Part shown: positions 27,329 through 36,300 of the stretch, piece after piece
How positions within the stretch are numbered: position 1 is the stretch's first letter
Layout of the letters: every line of letters begins with the position of its first letter
NCBI GenBank assembly: GCA_963792895.1
Contig: CAWBYA010000009.1
Coordinates: 1 to 64,000, forward strand
DNA length: 64,000 nt
Source of the DNA: UBA6912 sp963792895
Lineage (GTDB): Bacteria; Actinomycetota; Acidimicrobiia; Spongiisociales; UBA5794
Reading direction: 5' to 3'
The notes under the pieces: model-generated
What the model saw: only the letters and a program-made list of their open reading frames with translations
What the model was told of the DNA's origin: nothing
Database searches by the model: none
Made by a program: the position numbers and the translations under genes

Positions 27329-27430
27329 CAGCACGCCCGGAGCGACTCGGCCCTGTCGCCTGCGACAGGCCCCCTCCTTCTGACGCGTAGGTCTCCAACC
27401 CGGGACCACAACCGTCCACGGGAGTCCACA
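27329..27430. repeat. decayed tRNA-Arg attachment-like copy
   Basis: CAGCACGCCCGGAG, GACTCG, CCTTCTGA, CGTAG and TCTCCAA match the tRNA-Arg 3' half in order, with point changes and an inserted hairpin (CCTGTCGC-CT-GCGACAGG, 27351-27368) where the T-arm should be. It is followed by GTCCAC motifs like the other copies. A third, older insertion junction is the simplest explanation. Confidence 0.6.
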
Positions 27431-27438
27431 GAGGCTGG

Positions 27439-27510
27439 TACTTCGAGGATCAGCCACTTCCCGATCACCTCGACACTCCGATCATCGCTCCGGTCGACAT
27501 CCCGGCGTGA
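27439..27510 (+). pseudogene. truncated hicB, 3' end only
   Basis: The last 23 codons match the C-terminus of the intact hicB at 30921-31121 (YFEDQPLPDH, TPIIAPVDIPA). Upstream of 27439 the similarity stops abruptly at the attachment-like copy, and no start codon remains. It is directly followed by a hicA copy with the same GTGA overlap as in the intact pair. Confidence 0.75.
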
Positions 27511-27729
27511 GCCCGAGCCTCCCCGTAGTCTCCCGACGCGACGCGGTTCGCGCCCTCCCGAAGATGGGGTACTCCGAGGTGAGTCAGCGCGGCAGTCATG
27601 TGAAGCTGCGCGAACGAAGCCAACCGGACGGCGATCGTTTCGATGCGTCGCGAGTTGGCGGGAGGCCCGTTGCGTTCGATTCTGCGTCTGGCGGATCTCA
27701 CCGTGGAGGGATTCACCGAGCTGCTGTGA
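27507..27729 (+). pseudogene. hicA: second hicA copy, frameshifted
   Basis: Reads VSPSLPVVSRRDAVRALPKM then QRGSHVKLR, the HicA fold with its catalytic His in GSHVK, and after one extra base near 27613 continues NEANRTAIVSMRRELAGGPL to the stop at 27729. It is about 85 percent identical by eye to the copy at 31118. Its hicB is truncated, so if the frameshift is only a sequencing error this would be a toxin without its own antitoxin; the intact HicB nearby might neutralise it. Confidence 0.7.
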
Positions 27730-27810
27730 AACGTGCCCGAATGGCTCCCAAACGTCAGAAGGTCGAGAGACCTCCTGCATGCGGAAGCCTCTGCGCTACA
27801 AGGGCTTCAG

Positions 27811-27968
27811 CAGCACGCCCGGAGGGACTCGAACCCCCAACCTTCTGATCCGTAGATCTCCAAGCCGAGTCCACAGGGGTTCATGCGGGCCGGAACGACG
27901 GGCTTTCGAGTCCACCGGCGTCCATAGCCGTCCGCACGAATCCACAGAGAATGGCTCCCAACTTGGCT
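27811..27968. repeat. tRNA-Arg 3'-half fragment with GTCCAC-rich flank
   Basis: 27811-27855 is identical to 31420-31464 (tRNA-Arg 3' half) and to 19971-20015. The next 12 bases match 20016-20027, and the following 100 bases contain GTCCAC-like words and end in GAATGGCTCCCAACTTGGCT, as at 20.1 kb. It marks the left end of a 3.6-kb segment that carries the TOTE helicase and hicBA and ends at the tRNA itself. Confidence 0.8.
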
Positions 27969-28349
27969 CTCGGAGGAACCTCCGGGGCCCCGCCACAGGG
28001 CGCGTCCGCAGTCTGGCTCTCCATTCCCACATTCTCTCGCCGCAGGGGGCCCCACCTTCGACTCATCGCAATTCCCTCGATGTCGTGACCACGCGCCCTT
28101 CTCGCGCCGCTCACGTCGCTGCCCTTCGAGCTCCACAACAGCTCGTGAGGCTCCTGCAACGCCTCGAGCGGATCCACCAGCCACGAGTCGACATCAGGGC
28201 ACCGTCATGCCGCGATCAGGGTTCTTCCTGACTGACCCTCGACTCCTTGGCCGAAGGCATCCCCGTACGCCGGTCAGCGGTGGTCGTGGGGCGCGGGTTT
28301 CGGACGGTGGGAGTCGCGATCATGATCGACTGGTGGGACAATCGGCACT
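27969..28349. other. non-coding gap upstream of the TOTE gene
   Basis: No frame here has a convincing start, domain or family-like composition. It contains the presumed promoter of the TOTE-type gene, but I see no clear -35/-10 pair. Confidence 0.4.
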
Positions 28350-30689
28350 GTGCCCGGGCCCAAACCTGCTGAAGACCTTCTCACCCAGATGGAGACGCTG
28401 CGTGCCGAGAATCGTCGGCTGCGCAACCTCCTTGGGCTGGACGACCGTGCGAACGACGGGCACCAGAAGGCGTGGGGGCCGACCCTGTTCAGCCAAACGG
28501 CGGTCGCCGAATCGATCGACGAGGACGCTCCACTCGAGGCGAAGGTGGCGCTCATGCGCTCGCTGTTCGGCGCCCGGTCGGACGTCTTCGCTGTGCGCTG
28601 GGAGAATGCTGCTACGGGCAGATCCGGCTGGTCGCCGGCGGTCCGAGGCAGGTGGACGAAGCCGGCGAGAGAGCACGACTACTTGCCCCTGACGGATGAG
28701 GTCTTCGCGCAACACCTCTTAGGGCAGTCCACAATCGGCATCTATCCCCTGCTGCGAAATGACAGCTGCACGCTGCTTGCTTGTGACTTCGACGGCGGCT
28801 CATGGGTGCTTGACGCCCTGGCGTTCCTCGATGCCTGCCACGACGTCGAGGTGCCAGCGGTACTCGAGCGATCGCGCTCAGGCGACGGCGCGCACGTGTG
28901 GATCTTCTTCTCCGCTCCCGTCCCGGCGGCGACAGCCCGTTCGCTCGGCGCCTCACTGCTGCGGCGGGCAATGACCGCAAGAGCCGAGCTCGACCTGGCC
29001 AGTTACGATAGGTTCTTCCCGTCCCAGGACTTCATGCCCAAGGGATCGTTCGGCAACCTGATCGCGGTGCCGCTCGACGGAGAACGCTTGCGTGTCGGGG
29101 CGACCGCCTTCCTCGATCCAACATCACTCGAGCCTTGGCCTGATCAGTGGCGATTCCTCTCATCGGTCGCACGTATCGCCCCGGATGCGGTGGCGTCCCT
29201 CGCCGAGTCGCTGCGACCCGTGGCGTCGGGACCGGCCATGGGCCTTGCCGACCTCCTCAGCGACGACGGACCGCAGCCACCCCCGGTCGTTCGGGCCCGC
29301 CTCGGCGCGGGCCTCTCCATCGAACGCACGGGTCTGCCGCCGGCTCTGGTAGCGGCGCTCAAGCATCTCGCCTCGATCCAGAACCCGCAGTTCTACGAGA
29401 AGCAGCGTATGCGATTCTCCACGTGGGACACGCCGCGCTTCATCCGGTGCTACGAGGAGGACCTCGAGTGGCTCCACCTCCCCAGGGGTCTTGTCGAACG
29501 CACCCGCGAGCTCTTCGCCGAGATTGGGAGCCGCCTCGACGTCGCCGACGTTCGGCCCTCACCAGAGTCGATCTCGGTCCGCTTCCGCTCCCAGCTCCGA
29601 GCGCAACAACGAGAGGCGGTGGCGGCCGTCGAACCACACGAGCGCGGCGTCATCGTGGCGCCACCGGGAGCAGGCAAGACGGTGATGGCGTGCGCCGTGA
29701 TCGCACACCACCAGACGCCGACACTCATCTTGGTCGACCGCAAGCCCCTCGTCGAGCAATGGACGGACCACCTCTGCAACCATCTCGGCATCGACGAGAG
29801 CCGGATCGGGGTGATCGGCGGGGGGAAGACGAAGCCCACCGGTTTCGTCGATGTGGCGATGATCCAGACGCTTGCCCGCCAGGACGACCCGGCCGACACC
29901 TTCTCGAACTACGGGCTGGTCGTCGTCGATGAGTGCCACCACATACCGGCGGTCTCTTTCGAGGCGTGCGTCCGCCGTGCGCCGTCTCGCCGGTGGCTCG
30001 GCCTCACGGCAACTCCGTATCGGCGGGACGGCCTGGAGGGAATCATCGCGCTCCAATGCGGCCCGGTCCGGCACGAGATCCGACCAGTCGACGCCGAAGG
30101 GGTTGCGCTCGTGAATCGGGAGCTGGTAGTACACGAGACGGACACGACGGTCTCCGAGGACGAAGCACGCGAGATTCACACGGTTCTCTCGGCGGTCGCC
30201 GAGGATGAGGCGAGAACGACCCAGATCTGCCAAGACGTCCAGGATGCGGTCGCCGCTGGCCGCACTTGCCTCGTGTTGACCCAACGGACCTCTCACATCG
30301 ACGCGTTGGTCGCCGGTCTCGCCGACATGGGCACCCCGGCACTGGTCCTGAGGGGAGGACTCGGAAAGAGGGCACGTCAAGCGGTTGCCGACGCCATCGC
30401 GTCTCGCCCTCCGGACGAGGGCATCGTGCTAGTAGCCACTGGGTCGTACCTTGGAGAGGGTTTCGATTGGCCGGAGCTCGACACGTTGTTCCTCGCCTTC
30501 CCGATCGCGTTCAAAGGCCGAGTCGTCCAGTACGTTGGGCGACTGCTCCGCGCCCACGAAGACAAGCTCGGCGTGCAGCTTCACGACTACGTCGACGTAG
30601 GGATCCCGGTGCTCAACCGCATGCATACCAAGCGCATCCCTGCGTATCGCACGCTCGGCTTCGACATGCCGAAGACCCGGCGGCGGTGA
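28350..30689 (+). CDS. TOTE-type primase-helicase (AEP + superfamily 2 helicase)
   Basis: Conflict-system protein of 779 residues. Residues 10-30 are a short coiled coil. Residues 60-260 match the archaeo-eukaryotic primase domain of TOTE systems: LMRSLFGARSDVFAVRWE, PLTDEVFAQHLLGQSTIGIY, the catalytic DFDGG (146-150), SRSGDGAHVWIFF (175-187) and DFMPKGSFGNLIAVPL. The helicase follows: Walker A APPGAGKT (about 437), VDECHH (about 526), LTATPYR (about 554) and VVQYVGRLLR (about 727). The Cys pair that I recall before PLTD in relatives is absent, and no nuclease domain is fused. The start is a GTG at 28350. It is the main cargo of the 3.6-kb segment between two attachment-like repeats, which fits a mobile defence gene. 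Confidence 0.9.
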   Translation: MPGPKPAEDLLTQMETLRAENRRLRNLLGLDDRANDGHQKAWGPTLFSQTAVAESIDEDAPLEAKVALMRSLFGARSDVFAVRWENAATGRSGWSPAVRGRWTKPAREHDYLPLTDEVFAQHLLGQSTIGIYPLLRNDSCTLLACDFDGGSWVLDALAFLDACHDVEVPAVLERSRSGDGAHVWIFFSAPVPAATARSLGASLLRRAMTARAELDLASYDRFFPSQDFMPKGSFGNLIAVPLDGERLRVGATAFLDPTSLEPWPDQWRFLSSVARIAPDAVASLAESLRPVASGPAMGLADLLSDDGPQPPPVVRARLGAGLSIERTGLPPALVAALKHLASIQNPQFYEKQRMRFSTWDTPRFIRCYEEDLEWLHLPRGLVERTRELFAEIGSRLDVADVRPSPESISVRFRSQLRAQQREAVAAVEPHERGVIVAPPGAGKTVMACAVIAHHQTPTLILVDRKPLVEQWTDHLCNHLGIDESRIGVIGGGKTKPTGFVDVAMIQTLARQDDPADTFSNYGLVVVDECHHIPAVSFEACVRRAPSRRWLGLTATPYRRDGLEGIIALQCGPVRHEIRPVDAEGVALVNRELVVHETDTTVSEDEAREIHTVLSAVAEDEARTTQICQDVQDAVAAGRTCLVLTQRTSHIDALVAGLADMGTPALVLRGGLGKRARQAVADAIASRPPDEGIVLVATGSYLGEGFDWPELDTLFLAFPIAFKGRVVQYVGRLLRAHEDKLGVQLHDYVDVGIPVLNRMHTKRIPAYRTLGFDMPKTRRR

Positions 30690-30920
30690 GCGCCGCCGGC
30701 CGACGTGCACCGCCCAGCCCTTCCCGCCTACCCGCGGGCGTTCTCGTGAGGCCGCGCATCGTGAAGTCGCCGATGAGCGTCCGGCCAGCTGCGGGGCCTC
30801 GCCGTCTAGGAGTGAACCACCTCTACCTGAATGAGTCGCTCGCCGAGTTCGTGGATCTCTGGGGTGCACACACTTCCGGCAATCTGCACCGAGCGCTGGC
30901 AGTGGCCGTACACTCTTGAC
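30690..30920. other. gap before hicBA
   Basis: No gene is recognised. The last 40 bases (GTACACTCTTGAC ending at the ATG) leave no room for a ribosome-binding site before hicB, so hicB may be translated from a leaderless transcript. Confidence 0.35.
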
Positions 30921-31121
30921 ATGCGATTCACCGCCGCCGTCACCCATGAGCCGCCCTGGTACGTCGCCCGCTGTCTTGAAGTGGAGGTCACCAGCCAGGG
31001 GGAGAACGTGGAGGGAGCCTTGAACAACCTCCGCGAGGCCCTCGAGCTCTACTTCGAGGACCAGCCGCTTCCCGATCACATCGACACTCCGATCATCGCT
31101 CCGGTTGACATCCCGGCGTGA
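30921..31121 (+). CDS. hicB: HicB-family antitoxin
   Basis: Antitoxin of 66 residues. MRFTAAVTHEPPWYVARCLE, GENVEGALNNLREALELYF and IIAPVDIPA form the HicB RNase-H-like fold that blocks HicA. It is short: no C-terminal ribbon-helix-helix or HTH domain is attached, so autoregulation would need another protein or does not occur. Its stop overlaps the GTG of hicA. It lies between the TOTE gene and the tRNA-Arg, inside the presumed mobile segment, where such a pair would stabilise the element. Confidence 0.85.
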   Translation: MRFTAAVTHEPPWYVARCLEVEVTSQGENVEGALNNLREALELYFEDQPLPDHIDTPIIAPVDIPA

Positions 31122-31338
31122 GCCCGAGCCTCCCCATCGTCTCCGGACGCGAGGTGGTTCGCGCCCTCGCCAAGGTCGGCTTCCTCGAGGTGAGTCAGCG
31201 CGGCAGTCATGTGAAGCTGCGGAACGAGCCAACCGGACGGTGATCGTTCCAATGCGTCGCGAGTTGGCGCGAGGCACGTTGCGTTCGATTCTGCGTCAGG
31301 CGGATCTCACGGTGGAGGGATTCACCGAACTCCCGTGA
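31118..31338 (+). CDS. hicA: HicA-family toxin (one frameshift)
   Basis: mRNA interferase fold of about 73 residues after repair. VSGREVVRALAKVGF, then QRGSHVKLR with the catalytic His, then ANRTVIVPMRRELARGTLRS and ILRQADLTVEGF. The frame is lost near 31222-31226, where one base seems to be missing in CGGAACGAGCC, and a premature stop follows. Comparison with the second copy at 27507 (CGAACGAAGCC) supports a one-base deletion. Either the toxin has been inactivated or the base is a sequencing error. The four-base overlap with hicB is standard for the pair. Confidence 0.75.
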
Positions 31339-31422
31339 AACGGGCGCGAATGGCTCCCAGACGTCAGAAGGTCCACTCGCCACCACCGCGCGGAATCCGT
31401 TGCAGCACAAGGGTTTCAGCAG

Positions 31423-31496
31423 CACGCCCGGAGGGACTCGAACCCCCAACCTTCTGATCCGTAGTCAGACGCTCTGTCCAATTGAGCTACGGGCGC
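31423..31496 (-). tRNA. tRNA-Arg(ACG)
   Basis: Folds as a 74-base cloverleaf: acceptor GCGCCCG/CGGGCGT, D-arm GCTC-AATTGGACA-GAGC, anticodon arm TCTGA-CTACGGA-TCAGA with anticodon ACG, T-arm GGGGG-TTCGAGT-CCCTC. The 3' CCA is not encoded. A34 of this tRNA is the substrate of TadA, whose gene is at 56.7 kb. Its 3' half recurs at 19.97 and 27.81 kb and, decayed, at 27.33 kb, so this is the probable original integration target. Confidence 0.96.
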
Positions 31497-31584
31497 ATGC
31501 GCAGCCCGACGGGGATCGGGTGCGAAACCCCAGGGTACTCGTCCCACCGATCGACGAAAAGCGGCAAGCGACGCCGCCTCAGGA

Positions 31585-32121
31585 TCAGACGAGGGCCCGT
31601 CGCAGCAAGGCGTCGATGAACGCCGAGCGGCTCGAGAAGTGGCCGGCGGCCGCCGCCTCGTCGAGAGACGCCCGCGCCTTCACGCTCATGTAGAAGGTCG
31701 ACGTCATACGGCCCCGCGGCGGCTTGGCGTTGCGCGGTGGCCGGAACCCAAACGCTTCGTATTTGGCGCGGTCGTCGACCTCCCCATCCACCGTCAGATC
31801 GGCGCCGTGCTCTACGAACGCTGCAGCCAACACCTCGGTGTGGGTGGCGTTGTTCGTTTCGGCATGGTCGGTGAGCGCACCCACGACCTCGGGGCTGAGG
31901 GTTGTGTGCACCCGAACCATCTCACGATCCGAGCGCTTCGTCGCAGGCTGGCGCTGCGTCGACTTGGCACGGTTCCGCTTGGCGGGCGTGCGGCGCACGG
32001 GCGCATCGCCGTCGGCCGGAACCTCTAGCGCCTCCGGAGTCGCAAGCCCTCGAGCCGGAGGCGACGAGAACGCATCCACCTTGCGGCGGGGACGCGGCAC
32101 GTTGAGCTGGCGATCGGTCAT
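31585..32121 (-). CDS. probable DNA-binding partner of ParA
   Basis: Protein of 178 residues. The first 60 are basic and disordered (RTPAKRNRAKSTQRQPATKR). Two later segments look like helical DNA-binding or oligomerisation units: VRVHTTLSPEVVGALTDHAE and SRSAFIDALLRRALV, the second resembling a ribbon-helix-helix. The ATG at 32121 overlaps the ParA stop (ATGA), so the pair is co-translated. In ParA-linked pairs the second protein usually binds the centromere-like site and stimulates the ATPase; no ParB family fold is seen here. Confidence 0.75.
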   Translation of the reverse strand: MTDRQLNVPRPRRKVDAFSSPPARGLATPEALEVPADGDAPVRRTPAKRNRAKSTQRQPATKRSDREMVRVHTTLSPEVVGALTDHAETNNATHTEVLAAAFVEHGADLTVDGEVDDRAKYEAFGFRPPRNAKPPRGRMTSTFYMSVKARASLDEAAAAGHFSSRSAFIDALLRRALV

Positions 32122-33050
32122 CCCGCCACCCCCACTGCCGGCTGGTCCTGCAACTCGACGAACGCGCCGAGAACTTCGTTGGACAGGGAGACGTAATCCG
32201 TGGCGAGGCCCGATGCCGATGCCGACCGCGCCGGCCCGGCATCCCGCAACGCTCCTGCGCCGTGGCGCAACAGCTCCAAGCGCAGCCGCTGGTGCTCGGC
32301 CGCCACCGTCTCGTACTCGAGCGCCGTGAGGCCCTCCCGCCGCATGTCGAACGCAGCGCGCTGCGAGTGGCGAATCGCTGTGTCGAACACCCGTACGTCG
32401 CCGCCGAAGTCGGTGCGGATCTCGTCGACGAGCTGGCGGCGCAGCGCCGTCGCCTGCAGGCCGACATCGAACAGCACTATGCCGAGCAGCTCGAGGTGCG
32501 GGTTGATTCCAGAGGCGGTGATGGCGGCGTAGCGGCCTGCCATCAGCTCGAGCCCATCGAGCGACCCGGCGTCCATCTTGACCGGCACGACCAGGGCACG
32601 GCTCAGCGCAAGCCCGAGCCGGCCGAGCACGTCGTCGCCCGGGGGGCAATCGAAGACGATCAGGTCATAGTCCTCGGCGAGCGGGGCGAACGCTCGCGCC
32701 ATCGCCTCCACCGCCGCATCCATCGAACCGTGGCCCGCCCGGAATCTCTCGGCGAGCTGGGAGGTCTCCCCGCCCCCGGGCACGACATCGAGATTGCGGC
32801 GCACCATCACAAGGGGTTCGAGGGCAGCCCCGAGGGTCAGCGCCCGTGACAATCCGGCGCCTTCGTCGGAACCACCGGTCTGGCGATACCCGAGGTCCGA
32901 CCCGAGGTTGCCCTGGGGGTCGAGATCGACGAGCAGCACCTGCCACCCGGAGTTGGCAGCGACCACGCCGATGTTCGCCACCAGCGACGTCTTGCCGACG
33001 CCGCCTTTGGCGTTGCTCACTGCGATTGCCTGGCTCAACATGCGCACCAC
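32118..33050 (-). CDS. ParA/Soj-like partition ATPase
   Basis: ATPase of 310 residues. The deviant Walker A motif is NAKGGVGKTSLVANIG, the switch I region is VLLVDLDPQGNLGSDLGYR, and Walker B is YDLIVFDCPPGDDVLG. These are features of the ParA/MinD superfamily, and the partner at the next gene suggests plasmid or element segregation or positioning of a cargo. It is next to the tRNA-Arg that shows repeated insertions, on the side opposite to the island. It might be a chromosomal orphan or part of an older element. Confidence 0.88.
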   Translation of the reverse strand: MVRMLSQAIAVSNAKGGVGKTSLVANIGVVAANSGWQVLLVDLDPQGNLGSDLGYRQTGGSDEGAGLSRALTLGAALEPLVMVRRNLDVVPGGGETSQLAERFRAGHGSMDAAVEAMARAFAPLAEDYDLIVFDCPPGDDVLGRLGLALSRALVVPVKMDAGSLDGLELMAGRYAAITASGINPHLELLGIVLFDVGLQATALRRQLVDEIRTDFGGDVRVFDTAIRHSQRAAFDMRREGLTALEYETVAAEHQRLRLELLRHGAGALRDAGPARSASASGLATDYVSLSNEVLGAFVELQDQPAVGVAG

Positions 33051-33399
33051 CGCATCAGAAGGCTCCTCCTACCTCGAGCTCGCCTCATCCTACGCAGCCC
33101 CCCGCTCGAGGCAATAGGGCGAGCAACACATCCACGGTGCGGCGAGCACACAGCGTCGAGGTGTGCCACACAGGCACACGTCACATAGCCGTCACATGAT
33201 GTGCTGCCGACGGGGAACCGGCACGAACGTCGGCCGGGTCGCTCGGCCCATTTGGCCCCACGTGCGTCACTCGCGCGTTAGATCCACGCGGTTGGAGGTG
33301 TCCCATCAGTGAAGCGCCAAAGAACCAGCGCACACCACCCCAGGCGTAGGGGCCGAGGGTGGTGAACCGAAACGAGATAAAGGGCTTGGGCCGAGCCTC
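33051..33399. promoter_or_regulatory. divergent spacer between parA and the giant surface-protein gene
   Basis: At 33178-33198 the minus strand reads ATGTGACGGCTATGTGACG, a direct repeat of ATGTGACG with a four-base spacer. It lies about 130 bases in front of parA and may be an operator. No clear promoter is seen for the giant gene, whose ATG at 33400 has only a weak ribosome-binding site. Confidence 0.35.
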
Positions 33400-36300
33400 A
33401 TGTGGAACAACATCTTCAATGCAAGCGTGCACCGCATCACAGCGGTGCTTGCTGCGTTCCTCGTGCTCGCCACGATCACCGTGGCCACGGCCCCTCCCGC
33501 ATCTGCCGCACCCGGCGACCGCTGCTACGTGTTCGCCGACGGCGGCGACCGCCTGTACCGCTGGGATTTCGACACGTCGACGCAGACCCTCGTCGGCCCC
33601 GCAGGACGCAACAACATCGAGGCCATCGCCTACGACCCGGTGACCAGCACCCTCTATGCCGCTGACACAGGTCAACTCGGCATCCTCAACCAGAGCACCG
33701 GCGCTTTCACTCCGATTGGTCCCAACTACAGCCTCGACCTCGACGGCATGGCGATCCACCCGTTCACCGGCGATATGTACGTCTCGATCCGCAACAACGG
33801 CGGCGGCGCCACCGATGAACTAGCCGTCATCGACCTCACCACATTTGCGATGACCCGCATCGGCCCGATCAGCGGAACGCTCGACGACATCGACGACCTC
33901 GCGTTCGATCCCGCAACCGGCCGCCTCTACGCCGGGACCAGCGGGAACGGCGACCCAACCCTGGTGCGCCTCGACGAGTCCTACGGCTACGTCGACCTCT
34001 ACATCGGTGACTTCGGGTTCCAGGACGTCGAGGGGCTCGACTGGGACGTCTTCGGAAACGTGCGAGCAACCACCGGCGCAAACGGCGGCGGCGACTCCAA
34101 CAAGCTGCTCAGCGTCAACAAGACGACCGGAGCCGCAACGCTCATTGCCAACTTGAGCCCCGGCACCGACTTCGAGGGCATCGCCTGCTACAACGCAACG
34201 ACGCCCGGCTTCAACACGGTCACCGGCACCGTCTACTTCGACACCGACCTCAACGGGAGCTTCGGCGGCGCCGACACCGGAACGAGCGGCCACCGGGTGC
34301 GCCTCTACCGCGATGTCGACGGCAACGGCGTGCTCGACGCGGCAGACGACGTCAACGGCGACGGCTCCCTCACCGCCGCAGACGCTCGGGCCACCCAGGT
34401 GACGGCCGCAGACGGAACGTATCGGTTCACGATCGCGGCGACCGGCGCCTACGTCGTGGTCATCGACACAGGGACGCTCCCCGCAGGCTCCACGCTCACC
34501 ACCCCGGGCAGCCGCACCGCAGACTTCGGAACCGGCTTCGGCCTCACTGACAACGGCAACGATTTCGGCTACACGGCCCCCGGCGACCTCGACGTGACCA
34601 AGGTCTCGGATGCCACGGGCGAAGTGAACCCCGGCGACATCATCACCTACACCATCGACATCGAGAACACCGGCAGCTACCTCCGGAGCGGTATCGCAGT
34701 CACCGACGCCCTCCCCGCCGGCACCTCGTGGATCGCGACCGCGGTCGAAGCCCCGGTCCCCGGAGGCGCCCCGACGACGATCACCGACGACTTCTCCAGC
34801 GGCGGCTACGGCGGCGGCAGCGGGTGGCTCGGGCCCTGGACGGAGAACAGCGACAACGGCTCGCCCTCCGGCGGGCTGATCGAGGTCGCCAACGACTCCG
34901 GCAGCCGGGCGCTGCGCATCGGCGGCAACACCAACCCGCCCACGCCCAACAACATCGTGCGCGCCTTCAACGTCGCGGGCGCCCAATCGGTGACCCTGGA
35001 GTTCACCAAGCGGGACAACAGCCTGGAGACGGGCGAGAACGTCACCGTCGAGATCTTCAACGGCTCGGTCTGGTCGACCCTGGTCGTCTACCAAGGCAGC
35101 GATCCTGACGACGCCAACCCCGTTGCCCAATCCTTCGACATCACCGCGTATGCGAGCGCAAACACGCAGCTCCGGATTCGCCCGCCTGCCGACACGAACC
35201 AGGGCAACGACTGGATGGCGTTCGACAACTTCGTGATCACCGCCCAGAACCGTGCGATCGTGACGTCACCTGGTGGCGCCCCGCCCAACCTGGTCACCGC
35301 CGCAGACGGCTACGACCTGTTCCCGGGCGAGACCATGACCGTCACCGTCGTCGTGCAGGTCGACGATCCGATCGCCTACGGCGTCACCAGCATCGACAAC
35401 ACCGTCGTCGTCACCAACCAGGACCAGCTCGGATCCAACAGCGACTCGGTTTCGGACCCCGTCAACCTCGGCACGATCGGTGACACCGTGTTCGTCGACG
35501 ACAACGGGAACGGCACCGCCGACGCCGGCGAAGGCATCCCGAGCGTGACCGTCACCCTGACGGGATCCGATGCGGCAGGCAACCCAGTCAGCCTGGCGAC
35601 CAGCACCGATGCGGCGGGGGCCTACAGCTTCAGCAACCTCCCCCGCGGCGACTACTCGATCACCGTCGACGAAGCCGACCCCGACTTCCCCGCCGACGTG
35701 CTGCAGACCATCGGCGCCAACCCCCAGTCGGTGGCTCTGGCCACCGGCGAGGACCGGACCAACATCGACTTCGGCTACCGCGACCTCGGCACGATCGGCG
35801 ACGCCGTGTTCGTCGACATCGACGGGGACGGGGCGTACGACGCAGGCGAGGGCCTCGCCGGCATCACCGTCACCCTCACCGGCACCGACGAGCTCGGCGG
35901 CTCGGTCAACCTGAGCACCGTCACCGACGCCGACGGCCTCTACGCCTTCACGGCGTTGCTCGCCGGCGACTACACCGTGACCGTGGACGAGTCCGACGTC
36001 GACTTCCCCGCCAGTGTCGTGCAGACCGTCGGCGCCAACCCGCAGTCGTTTGCCCTCGCATCCGGCGAGGATCGCGACGACGTCGATTTCGGCTACGACT
36101 CGGTGCGGGCCTCGGTCGCCGGCTCGGTGTATCACGATGTGGACAACGACGGGGTGCGGGACGGCGGCGAGCCCGGCATCGCAGGAGCCACCGTCACCCT
36201 CACCGGCACCGACCGCTTTGGCGCTGCCGTGAGCCTCAGCACCGCGACCAACGGAGCCGGCGGATGGTCGTTCACGGCGATCCGCCCCTCGGACGCCGCC

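Noticed and set aside
28320..28715. Leftward open frame at the start of the TOTE gene
   Set aside because: It is antisense to the conserved primase domain and has no recognisable product.
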